Part shown: positions 34,761 through 46,640 of the stretch, piece after piece
Layout: every line of letters starts with the position of its first letter
How positions within the stretch are numbered: the first letter of the stretch is position 1
Assembly (NCBI RefSeq): GCF_014805685.1
Contig: NC_060891.1
Location: 6,063,501 to 6,127,500 of the forward strand
Source: Silurus meridionalis
Taxonomy: Eukaryota; Chordata; Actinopteri; Siluriformes; Siluridae
DNA length: 64,000 bases
Reading direction: 5' to 3'
Position numbers and translations under genes: made by a program
The notes under the pieces: generated by a model
Database searches by the model: none
What the model was told of the DNA's origin: nothing
What the model saw: only the letters and a program-made list of their open reading frames with translations

Positions 34761-35103
34761 CAAGGAGGGGTTAGTGATATCATCTGTTTTTTTTGTTTTG
34801 TTTAGATGTGTTTTTTAATCACAGCATTTTGCAGAAGCCGTGCAAGGAAATAAAAATAGGACTACAATAACAGAGATTCTATATATGGACCAGGACTTTT
34901 CAGCAACAGTGACACGTCTGCCAGGGAATGCTGAATAGTGCTTAAATGACCATGAAGGGGAAATCTCCATTTCTCCTTATTTTCCACTTCCAGCTGTATT
35001 CCAAGCTGACACCTCATTAACTTGCTATTGCGAAGTCACGATTTATCTTTAGTTTACTTCAATTTTTTTTTAAATGAACCCAATATACTGATGTATACAG
35101 TAT

Positions 35104-35104
<1 letters not shown>

Positions 35105-35146
<42 letters not shown>
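35105..35146. repeat. (GT)n microsatellite
   Basis: About 21 GT units, then ATGTGTG. Confidence 0.95.
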
Positions 35147-35153
<7 letters not shown>

Positions 35154-35335
35154 TTTAACCAATAATACATGTTGTTCATGGAAAAGAATCAATTATCAGA
35201 TATGTGATGCAGCCATTATCACCCTGACGTATATTCATTTCCAACAGGAAGCACTAGAGTATTCATGTTCCATGTACCCAAGCAGAATATTATTATGAAT
35301 AAAAGAAACTCATACATGTGTTGAGTTGCATATAT

Positions 35336-35490
35336 ACATTTATGGCATTTGGCAGCTGCCTTTATCCATAGCGACTTACAACTGAGCAGGGGAGGGTTAA
35401 GGGTCTTGCTTAAGGGCCCAGTAGTGGTGGGATTTGAAACTGTGACCTTCCAATCCAATGTCTTAACCACTGAGCTACCACCTCCCCACA
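35336..35490 (-). mobile_element. tRNA-derived SINE (V-SINE-like), antisense
   Basis: On the - strand, GGTAGCTCAGTGGTTAAGAC (A box) and AGTTTCAAATCCCACC (B box) form a tRNA-like head. It is followed by GGGCCCTTAAGCAAGACCCT and a tail ending CCAAATGCCATAAATGTA. No anticodon loop fit for function was found. Confidence 0.8.
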
Positions 35491-37610
35491 ACATATACTG
35501 TTTTACATTACACCTTCCAGAGAACTTAGTTCACTTCACTTGCCACAGCTATAATCAGTTGTTCCCTTATTAGCCCCAATGCGTTTCTCTTTTAGGTTAG
35601 TAAGGGGAAAAATGCAGCTTGTAACGTTACCTAGAAATCACAAAGGCTTGTGTCTGAAAGATAAACTTGAAGCTACAGCTTTACCTGTTACAGAGCATTG
35701 ACACCAGAGACTCATTAAAACAATATATTAAATTGCATGTCCTTAGTGATGAACATATAAGCATCTATTATAAAAGTCTCCGTGCAAGTTGTTACTGTAA
35801 AAGCGATGAGGTAATAAAACACAACAAGTTGCTCTTGAAATGGAAGCAACATCCTCTGTACAATCAGAAACAGAGGAACCTCAGTGTGCACCATCAGTCT
35901 GTATGGAGTTTAATGAAGTGAGATTCTGGAATTACAGCTACTGAAGGCCTTATTTGACACTCCCCTGTGATCAATACTAAGCTCTTTAAATTTCCAGCTC
36001 TTGTCTTTGGTGAAGTAAACATGAGCTTAGCAGCATACAGAGAGATTAACACTGCGTTATGTATGCTACATAGAGAACACAGTTTCAGCAGCACAGGTCT
36101 TTTCATTCTTTTTTTCTATCTTTGTTGCTTAATAGTCTTCTTTAAACAGCTGTTTTATACAATTATGTTATTCCTAAGCGAATATGATGGTGATGATTAT
36201 CCCTGTAAAATGCCAAAGAACCTAAAAATGCCTCTGAGCTCTTGTTCTGCTTTCGATATTTAGGATAAATATTATGTAACATTACAGAATTAAGTTGCTT
36301 CTGATCAATGTTGGTTGCATTAATTAATGTGGATCATACCTCACTTTTTAGGCATATAAAGAGGCAGTGATGGATGAAGTGCAACATTCACAATCTCTCA
36401 TTAGAACTGTGGGATTATGCTTGTGGTCCCATGACATGCTCTTATTTAACGTACTTTACGTATTCTTTTTTAAAACATTAAGGACTGGTTTGCTTTTTTC
36501 TAAAACGCAGTCAAGTAAAAAGAAGATATTACACATTAAAATGTACTGAAGTTCAAATTTCTTACAATAAGCTGAAGGCATTTGAAAAAAGTTAATAATT
36601 ATGTACAGTACAAAGGTAAAAAAAATTTCTACTTTCCACCACTGTAATAAGGAGAGAACAGGTTATGGTATTGTTCCTCAGTCACAACTCTCTAAACATC
36701 AATCTTACTCCTTGCATTTGAAATGTGGCACATAGGCACAGTTTGCTGCTTGTTGTGAAATGGCTCCTAAGTCTCTTGACACACATTGCATTACATCAGC
36801 TGCACCTGGGTCCTAGTCTCATATAAACTCAAGCATGCACATAAACACAAGGTAAGTTCTCAAAAGAACGTCCCAAGCTGTTTGTGGAGATGAGCAGGTA
36901 TGAAAACACAAGCTTATATGCATGTTTATGTATATTCCCGTCTGTGATTGATTCGTCACCACTGGCCCCAATCCTCTGCATATCTCATTCAGAGCAATAA
37001 TGAAGCTCGGGTGTCTGTCTAAATCCTAGCCATTATGTAACTCCATGAACCACAACTGCTATTTCCCTTTCAGAAGATGCTTTTACTTTAGGCATTGCTG
37101 TTTTTGCAGTCAATAATGCTCTAAATGTCTAAATCCTCCGAGAACATCATTTACGATCCAGGCCAAGCACAGATGCTTGCAGATCATTAGGCTTGCTGGG
37201 AATGAAGGGGTAATGTGAGCAACAGACACTGTCAGAGTGCATTTCTTCATTAGTGACCACAATATCCGCTGCTTCCATCTGCCTTTTCTGCCAAAAAAAA
37301 TAAAGATACCCGGAGTTTTGATCTAATTAAGAGGTTTGATTGTGGTTTATTAAAACATTAAAACATCAGTTTCGATCCTTGCCATCATTTTAAAAGCTTA
37401 AAGCACAACACCTTCCAGCCACGAGGAAATTAGACAGTGGATTTGATACGTTTGATGCCCCTCAGTGCTTACTATTGATTTTCACCTAGGCTTTCACTTA
37501 ATCACTCGTTCACTAAAAGGCAGGCTGAGTCAAAAAAGCCTACTGGGACATCTTGTTTACAAGAACAACTGTCAGTGTATTCGCTTGTAAAGCAGACTTG
37601 CATAAATGCA

Positions 37611-37613
<3 letters not shown>

Positions 37614-37649
<36 letters not shown>
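37614..37649. repeat. (TG)n microsatellite
   Basis: About 18 TG units followed by TATATACATG. Confidence 0.95.
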
Positions 37650-37654
<5 letters not shown>

Positions 37655-37778
37655 CATGTTTGTGTATGAAATTGTGATTATGTTGATCACATTCTAGATG
37701 ACTAGAAATGACTCAGAAGATAAGTGAGCTCTCAGTGTGGTCTCCTGATAGAAGCCTATAGAAGCTATGGTCCATTAC

Positions 37779-37802
37779 CTCTCTCTCTCTCTCTCTCTCT
37801 CT
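37779..37802. repeat. (CT)n microsatellite
   Basis: About 12 CT units. Confidence 0.95.
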
Positions 37803-38547
37803 GTCTCACTCTCTCATTTACACACAGAGACACACATGCTGATGTACTGTATCAATCATATCTGTGCCTTGTGCTCATTAAATACTATCGGCCATAACAT
37901 AATTTATAATCAACACTTCAACATAAATATCCTGTATTTTTCTTGTAGTCTAGACTTTCATTTTGTTGTGATTGTAAATAAATAATTTACCTCAAAAAAT
38001 AGTTTTTACCTTAAGTGTAGGCGTCCAGCAACATCAATCGTATATCATTGCTAGTTATATAACAGAAGAGTTATCATGTGTGCTTTGCTGCCTACTGCCC
38101 TGCTTCCCTCCAACAAGTGTTTCAAACAATCCAGAAGTTCTGTAAGATACCATACTATTATAAAAGTTCATAACAAAACCTAGAACAACATAGTAACCTA
38201 TAGTGGATTACTCTTCTGATGTACTATTTAATATGGTTGTATTGTTATATATTAACCACTTTTGGTTACACAATATGTAAACACTTGAGTCAGTTATATT
38301 AAAGGTTACATTTACAGCCAATGTTTTTTTTTTCTTCTTGTATTTAAAGTATGTTTTATACATCCAATATATATACTGTGATAAACCTCTAACTATTGCA
38401 AGAGCCTTTGATTGTAGGCATCAGAGAAAGATGCTTTTTATTATTATGTGTCAATTGCTAGACATTTTAATTAATAAAACATTTTATAACAAAAAATATA
38501 GAAACTCAAATTTTTTTTACAAGGGCTTTTATTTGCCTTTGGGATTG

Positions 38548-38589
38548 TATATATATACACGTGTACGTACGTACACGTGTATATATATA
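38548..38589. repeat. Perfect 42-bp palindrome
   Basis: Every base from 38,548 to 38,589 pairs with its mirror about a centre between 38,568 and 38,569 (core CACGTGTACGTACGTACACG). It could extrude as a cruciform. Two CACGTG E-box hexamers lie symmetrically in it. Confidence 0.95.
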
Positions 38590-38705
38590 ACCCTAGTATA
38601 CATGATTTTTGTAAAAAGTAGTCTACGCTAAAGTTTGATCAAGGCCTGAGCATGTGCAGTATTTACATTTACCAAACAGCCTACATGTGGGCAATGGACA
38701 TATAC

Positions 38706-38712
<7 letters not shown>

Positions 38713-38776
<64 letters not shown>
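38713..38776. repeat. (AT)n microsatellite
   Basis: About 32 AT units preceded by GTGTGTG. Confidence 0.95.
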
Positions 38777-38780
<4 letters not shown>

Positions 38781-39415
38781 CAAATACACAATTCATTTAC
38801 ATTAATATTTGCACATACCTGAGCAGAACTTGACACAGGTTCCTCTGAATTAGGAATCCTGATTAATTAGGAGGCTATGTGGACACTTTCCATTAAATGT
38901 AATGCCAATATTTTTCTCTTACCTTCTTTTAAAAAGTATGAATGTTCTAAAGAAACGAAGATGCTGTTCATTCTTTTCGTTTGCTGCAGTTCGAATAAAT
39001 ACGTTTGACAGGCTATACCTGTCTAAATCTATGCAACCACATAAAGGTGATTTGGTTGATGAAAGCTGGATAGTTATGACTGGGTTTTTCTTTAGTGCCC
39101 ATCAAACAGGTGTTCCCTAAAATGAAAAAGATTAAACTTTGGAAAATTGATGGTACATGGAAAGGTGGTGAGAATGGAACCATGTTTTTGCTGTGCTTTA
39201 GCAATAATCAAGTTGGCGTCCATGCACCAAGCGTGAAATACTTCCCATATTTCCATGCATCCTCTAGCTGTGAGCTTGGTCCGCGCGCGCGCGCCGCTCT
39301 GCACCACACCACCACACCGACTTAGGCTAAATCATAACCGCACATAACAGCATTAGAAAAGTACTGCTTTTTGCACACCATTTACGCATATGCATGTGGT
39401 TTTGTAAGTGCAAGC

Positions 39416-40084
<669 letters not shown>

Positions 40085-40439
40085 TCAAACGAAGAAAAAA
40101 AGAGGACGTTTTTTTTAAAGAAGACGCACCAGAGATGCGCACCGGACGCTTTGGGGCCTTCTCGACGCGTTGTGGCTTAGAGCAATTTATTTTTTTACGT
40201 CCATTTTTGCTCCTTAAAGCCCTCTCAGAAATCCATGATGGCACACCTCATCTCCTCCTCTCAGCCTCCAAGATGTTTTCCCCTCTTTTTTATTTGTATC
40301 GTCCAGTCGCCAATATCTAAAGAGAGATCTCATGCGCGCGGATGCATCATGTAGCAGAAAGTGCAGATATACAGCGTGATCATTTATGGCACACGCACCA
40401 CTGCGCGTCCTGTTCAGCATCTGTAGAGCATTGCTCAGC

Positions 40440-40466
40440 TAAAAATACAGCAAAGGGGGCGGGCGA
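40440..40466 (-). promoter_or_regulatory. inafm2: Candidate inafm2 core promoter
   Basis: A GC box GGGGGCGGGC (40,455-40,464) adjoins CTGTATTTTTAGC on the - strand (about 40,440-40,452). The latter could serve as a TATA-like box or a MEF2-type site. It lies about 430 bp upstream of the start codon. Confidence 0.45.
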
Positions 40467-41134
40467 GGGCTCTTAAAGAGACGGCTATGACACAATGAAT
40501 GGATTTGAAGTAAGGAGAGAGCATGCGGGCGATGATGCTCAAGTTCTCAAGAGCATATGTGAGCTAGATCTTTAGATATGAGTTAAAAAAAAAAAAATTT
40601 TGACTTGCACATGCATGTTTGCACACTTTGCATTTGCACTATTGTATATTTGTCAGTTATATTATGTGTCTTTCATCCTTATGTTATTATAATGTCATAG
40701 CTTGCTGGAAGATTTCACAGCATGGTGAAATCTTGAATTGGTCCTGGCTTTGACTCTTAATTATTTATTGTAAATTAGGTGTACAAACTGTCTTGTGCTC
40801 CATACCATCTGATCCAATTTGTCAGTTAATTTCTCAAAGCTGTGCTGTACCCTTCTTATGCCCATGAAGCAGTTTGTTTGCAGTAGATAAACATTAGGTC
40901 TTCACAATGTGTTCACGATGTGCTAGGATGTACTGTAGGCGAAGTGAGGCACAATAGAGCAAAGAGCAAAAAAGAAGAAGGGTGTGGGGTTTGGTCACAT
41001 TTGTTCAGCACCTTGGATAGCAATATAAATCCATATCTGTTTATGCAGCCATTCGGATATAAGCAAAACTTTAAAAGGACCTGCCTAATAAGAGATCCCA
41101 CCAAAACAAGCAGTGATTCACTGTAACATTTATA

Positions 41135-41620
41135 TCAAACCAGAAGAAGATAGTCATCACTTCCCATGCAGACTCCATATTCAAAGTCACGCTCAAGCGC
41201 TGACAGATTGAATAGAGTCTGTTTGTCAACAACTATTTTTAAGCTTGGGGTTTTGACTCTTCCACGTATTTTACTATGAACAAGATGTTTAGGGTCATTC
41301 TCCTGTAGGAAGGCAAACCTCTGATCATCTGTCATAAGTATCTTACAGAATTGATCAGGGTTTCTTTTACATTTGCCTTGGATTTGGCTTTATTTCTTCA
41401 ACTGAACCAATTTCACTGTCCCTGTTGAAGAACAGCATTCTTATTCCATAATGCTACCACAACCATGCTTTATTGTAGAGATGATGTTTCCAGGGTCATG
41501 AACGGTGTTAGGTTTCTGCCAAATGTAGTGCTTTATCCCAAGGCCAAAATTTTAACCTTCATCCACATTGTTTCTGTCACATTTTCAAATAAGATTTTCT
41601 GTGACCTTACAATTTCCTGT
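41135..41620 (-). mobile_element. Decayed Tc1-like transposase, antisense
   Basis: On the - strand, FAFLQENDPKHLVHSK preserves the Tc1 motif around the second catalytic Asp (usual form QQDNDPKH; here the first Asp is Glu or shifted). Antisense blocks TTCACTGTCCCTGTTGAAGA and GGTGTTAGGTTTCTGCCAAA belong to the same transposase. Many stops. Confidence 0.65.
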
Positions 41621-41632
41621 GACTTTATTTAC

Positions 41633-42430
41633 AAACCCAATTCCAAAAAAGTTAGGACACAGTGAAAAATGTAAATAAAAACAGAATGCAATGATTTGCA
41701 AATCTTATAAACTCATTATTCACAGTGGAACGTAGAAACTCTCTGTGTGTAAAGGACAAGGCTGAAAATCAGTATCGGATGCCTGTGGGTCCTCAGTGGA
41801 CATTGCATTAAAAACAAGTGTGCTTCTTTCATGGAAATTGCTGCATTGGCTCAGAAACACTTCCAGATATCACTGTCTATGAATCCACAAAGGCAGGTTA
41901 AAGCTCTATCATGCAAAGGAGAAGCCATATGTAAACAGGCAAAGTGTAAATCTGTTCTGTGGTCAGACAAATCGAAATTTGTAATTCTTTTTGAAAAACT
42001 TGACTGTGGCATTTTCTGGGCTAAAGAGGAGACGGACCGTCTTGCGTGTTATCAGCTCTTAGTTCAAAAGCTTAAATCATCAATGCTGAAAAATATATAC
42101 AGGTTTCAGATCAACATTTTCTTTCATCCATTCCTCTTTCAAAACTCTAGCAATTGGTATCTACAGTTTCCAGAAATATAAGTTTTGTTTAAAAAAAAAA
42201 GACAATTCTACAAAGTGGTAAACATGACCCCATCCCACATTTCTGAAACTTGTTATGGCCATGAAATTCAAAGAAATTAAACCTTATTTTTTCCTTTAAA
42301 TCTCCTCAGTTTAGACATTTAATACGTTTTATGTTCTGTTGTGAACATATTGGTTTTATCAGATTTGCAAACCATTGCATTATGTTTTTATTTACATTTT
42401 ACACAGAATCTCAATTTTTTTTTGGAATTG
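41633..42430 (+). mobile_element. Internally deleted Tc1-like element
   Basis: Same family as 22,593: the left end ACAAACCCAATTCCAAAAAA and right end TTTTTTTTGGAATTGAGTTT are inverted relatives. Inside are remnants KCKSVLWSDKSKFVILFEKL (about 41,938-42,000). Most of the transposase is deleted. Confidence 0.8.
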
Positions 42431-42763
42431 AGTTTATCTATGATAAAATAAATAAGGTTTATAAAACATTGCTATGTGGACTGTCTTCTGAAACAGCTTC
42501 TTTAGTCTGAGCTGTGGATCTCACCAGATTATTGATGGAAACGACTAGTTACAAGCAGATACGTACTAATGGGCTCACATGGCTAGAGACCAGAGTAAGT
42601 ACAACAATGGGCCCGGAGCTTAAGTTATATGGATTTTAAAAGAATAGATGAAGAAAATCTAAAGTAAAAAAAAATATGGCACACAAATTTTTATCACCTT
42701 CAAAATGTAATGAGTGCAAATAACTGTAGAGAATTAAAGAGGTCTTTACTGTATTACTGTGTA

Positions 42764-43215
42764 ACTGGATTACAAAGATTGAAAATGCACAAGGATGAAT
42801 TTCTTTTGTATTGCATAAATAAATCTCAGCAGCACAAATTTATTTATTTGATTGCATATTGGATTTATATTGATTGCATGAGACTGGACAGGATTCACAC
42901 TTTTACTGTAATAGTGTATGTTTGTTTCTTGGTTGTTCATCTATTTTTAAAAATTGTAATTCTGTGTTTTGCTCTGTCGCCAATTAAAGGTTCACGAGAA
43001 TCACCTTTTAACTGTTTTAGAAAACAAGTTGATAATTGGTTGATCTGATGCCATACACTCTCCTTTATTATTGGCATTCAAGATTCATCTGCACAATCCA
43101 TCAATTCAAGAAACACATAAAAGTTGAATAGAAATTTACGCTTGACAGATTCTGACAATTCTTTTAACCATTTTGAAATTAATGACTTACGCAATGAACT
43201 GATGCCGAGATTTTT
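42764..43215 (+). repeat. Dispersed repeat pair, left copy
   Basis: About 450 bp matching 63,059-63,520 in the same orientation: GATTGAAAATGCACAA, GGACAGGATTCACACTTTTA, AATTGGTTGATCTGATGC and TTGACAGATTCTGACAA. Family unknown, no coding capacity. Confidence 0.75.
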
Positions 43216-44653
43216 TGAGGGTTAAGACTATTCAGGTGAAACAAGTATAATATATATTTAAACATGACATAAAAACTGATCATATTGGAAACAGCAGACA
43301 ATTGTACATGTAATGTAATTGTAATGAATGTACTAAAGCATTCGCAACTTTATCAAAGCAGCGAGAATAGTTTTTATGATGTGCACAGGTGACTAAATGA
43401 TGAGGAGGTTGAACAAGGAGTTTTAAGAAATTATTTTCTGATGAAATGCTTCAAACCAACTGAGAAAAACTGAAATCATAAACTGCACTCGAAGACAGCA
43501 GGATTAATTAGAGGCTAATGCCACCAAGACAACAGAATGTTTTAGTCCAAAACATTCTGCTTTGTGTGTACAACAGAGTTTCTGGACACTCAGAAGAACA
43601 CTTAGACAATTGACCAGAGTAGAATGACACTAAATTGCATAATTTGTAATTCGTTCACTTTTTCTGAAGTGACCCAAAATGTGCAAAAATGATTACAGGC
43701 AGTTCTTCGTCACATTTTAGCCATATTTATTAAAATCCTTCAAATAACTAGCAACATTGTGAAAAAAAACATATACGGCTGGAACAATGTCTGGTGTCCC
43801 AGGATAATTCATGCAGTGTATATTATAGATATATTACAAATAATAGAAAATACAAAACATGAACAAATGCATGTTTAATATTAATTACAGGGTTTAGGTA
43901 AATACAGAGCACAGGTGTGCTTTCCAGAAGCTTTTCATTTCTTTATAGTTATATTTCACCAAGTATATAAAACTATAACTGTAAAGATTTATATGAACAG
44001 TGTTAAATTAAATCACTGAGCTCTATAAAAAAGACTTGGAAAGAATAATGTAGCAATAGTACTAATAGAATTGTTAGCATCAATTAATAAACCATTTTAA
44101 ATGATTTGGAATAATTGTCCTGAGTTAAAAATGCCAGTAGCTAAGTGCGCCAGATACCTTAGGAGAAGTCGTCTCATGCTAACACCTGCCTACATGATTT
44201 CCATATGTTATTGTTGGGCTTTTGGACATTTGACTATTACCCAAAGTACTCTGTAGAAAGTGGATTTACACATTTTTTACCCCACTTTTAGTGCTAATTC
44301 ATCATTATTAAACTGCAACATGTTTATTTATTTAAAGTATATTCCTTAAATTCTTGCCTGCTTATTTCTTCCGCACTCCAGTTTTCCAGAAACAGAAGAT
44401 TCTAGGAAGTTTTACAAGTTTCTACAATGATCATGACAAATCTCTACCATTATAGAGACAAAACATACAAGTTTTAACTGCTGTTTTACTTTAACTTATT
44501 TTTCAGAACAAGACTATGTTACAGTCAGTTTCCTAAAATGGAATGAACTTCAGACAAAAGACAACAAACAGAAAATAAAAAGTGCAGTTTAAAAGATGTT
44601 GCATGGCTGCTTAAAAAAGAACATCCTTCATCCCAATACAATAGAAATTCATG

Positions 44654-44889
44654 TTATATACAGGCCAGGATGTTATCTAAAACATATCAGGCTCTAAGAC
44701 CATTTTTTCTATTCAATTGTAGTGAAATCACGAAAAATCTGGAATGTTTTGGTAGTTGTTCTCCACCCTCGAAATGCTCATTTGCAAGTCATATTGAAGG
44801 TAAGGTGGTTTTCGGAGTGTTGCTTCAGAGTCCACAGATGTCACTGTGCTTGTTGCCCTTTCGACAACAAGCACACTGACTTGGACACC
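44654..44889 (+). promoter_or_regulatory. plcb2: Candidate plcb2 promoter and 5' UTR
   Basis: TTATATA at 44,654-44,660 is a possible TATA box, placing a start site near 44,685-44,690. The leader has an ATG in frame with the coding sequence (44,722) and a hairpin just before the start codon. A reading frame opened by an ATG at 44,670 ends at 44,879. No CpG island, consistent with tissue-restricted expression. Confidence 0.4.
44841..44879 (+). promoter_or_regulatory. plcb2: Hairpin next to the plcb2 start codon
   Basis: TGTGCTTGTTG (44,845-44,855) and CAACAAGCACA (44,865-44,875) are exact reverse complements around a 9-nt loop. Three more pairs form outside one mismatch. The base of the stem lies about 10 nt before the ATG. 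Confidence 0.7.
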
Positions 44890-44973
44890 ATGATCAGGAA
44901 GCGTTATATTCTCAAAGAGCCTGAGATCAAAGACTATTTGGTCAAAGGAGAACGATTCACAAAATGGAAAGAA
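44890..44973 (+). CDS. plcb2: plcb2 exon 1
   Basis: 28 codons ending [12 protein letters not shown], donor GAA|GTGAGT. The ATG has A at -3. Length and position agree with the human start. Confidence 0.88.
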
Positions 44974-46585
44974 GTGAGTATTCAAAGAATTATTTTTTTA
45001 AGCTCTTCCCACTGAAATGTTTAGAAGTTTAGCGTACAGTTCATGTTTTTATCAAACCACGCTGCTGGTCTTCATGACACTGATGGAAACGGGTTTATCA
45101 GGTGAGGTTTTAGTAGCGTGCTGCTGTTTTTGTGATGCTGTACCCAAGACAGTCTGATTTTGCCATTTAAAATACAAGAAGGTCAAACCTAGGACTAATA
45201 CAAGCATATAATATGACCTGCAAGTGTCCTGTTGTGCTTGTTGGCTTACAGAAAATGACATTACCAGCTTTAAAAAAAAGATAAATAGATGTTATTCTCA
45301 GTTGTAAGACTTTGTAAGACGTTCACATTGATCCCTGAGCCATTTCACTAGTCGAACCTTGAATCACTTCTTCGACATAATAAATGTATTATTTAAAATC
45401 TGTAGGATTCTGATAGAGAGATGTCGATTGTGCACTGATTTGAAAGAAGAGAAAAAACACCCACACAAATGATGTGTAAAGAGTGGACTAAAGTCTAGGA
45501 ATTCATTTCTTAAAAACTCACTTGTATTCTTTCCAAACTGTGAAAATTGCAGTACATTGTTTTGACACATCGGCTTCTAATTTTCAGGACTCGTCGCGTA
45601 CTGCTCCTGTCACTATGAAGATAGATCCGAAAGGATACTTTCTTTACTGGATAAACTCTAGCAAGGTAAGCTGTGAATCCATAACAATTTCCAGTCCTGA
45701 AGCACTAAAGTCAGCTGTTTACCATTGTATGGTCAGCAGGTCATTGACTAAATTTAAGGTAAAAACACTCAGACTGTTTAAAAACTTGAAGACATTTGTT
45801 TTTTTTCCCCAGCTTGTTTATTTGTTAAAAATTAATATTTTTCTTTTTTCATTTTCTTTCTTTCTTACTTTGTTCTTTCTTTCTCTATTACTCTGACTTA
45901 CTGCTATTGAGTTAAAGGATCATGGCAACCCTGCAGTGCTGTGCTCAGTTTTGCTGCCTCTGCATATTGTAAAAGTGCTGACTGTACCATTTCCATGAGT
46001 TGCAATTACACTTCAATAGGTTTAGTAGTGCTTGTGTTATCTGCAACTGTACCTAACATACAGATGTTCAGTAAAACAGTGTAGTCAAAGCATTGTAGCA
46101 ATACCAAAACACAGCAGAAGAGCAGTTATCTAATGTACCGCATGTCATGTCAAGCCAATTCAGATACATTAGGAAAACCTTTATACATTAGTGACTGCTC
46201 ACTGTAGCATCTTTTCGAAACTACATACATACATTAATCTTACATATTATTTATGCTGAATATATGCTAACAATATGCAATGCTACATTTTTGCTCTATC
46301 ATTATTAACCTATATTCTCGATTGAAACTTTTATGTGGTCATGATGCTGCATTCTTAATCTGTATGTGATTTCTTTCATTATAGGAAGTCGAAATTGTGG
46401 ACATTGCGACCATCCGGGACACACGGCCAGGCAAATATGCAAAACTTCCCAAAGTAAATGTCATTTTAGTTTACTACATAAAAATATTCTTTCATTTGTT
46501 TGCTGTGTACTGCGATTAAAAACCCTGAGCGCTTGTGATTGAATTATTTGTATAAATTTGCACAGACAAACACACACACAGAAGG

Positions 46586-46640
<55 letters not shown>

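Larger units (their letters stand above)
27127..39415. other. ccdc9b-inafm2 intergenic region
   Basis: About 12 kb with no supported gene. It holds a duplicated segment, Tc1-related repeats, LINE tails, a SINE and microsatellites, listed separately. Between 29,000 and 31,200, and between 35,500 and 38,500 apart from simple repeats, I recognised nothing; conserved enhancers may lie here but cannot be seen from one sequence. Confidence 0.5.
40521..44640. other. inafm2-plcb2 intergenic region
   Basis: About 4 kb between divergent genes, so it holds their promoter-side sequences. Two decayed Tc1-like elements and one copy of a duplicated repeat are listed separately. From 43,220 to 44,640 I recognise nothing. 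Confidence 0.5.
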
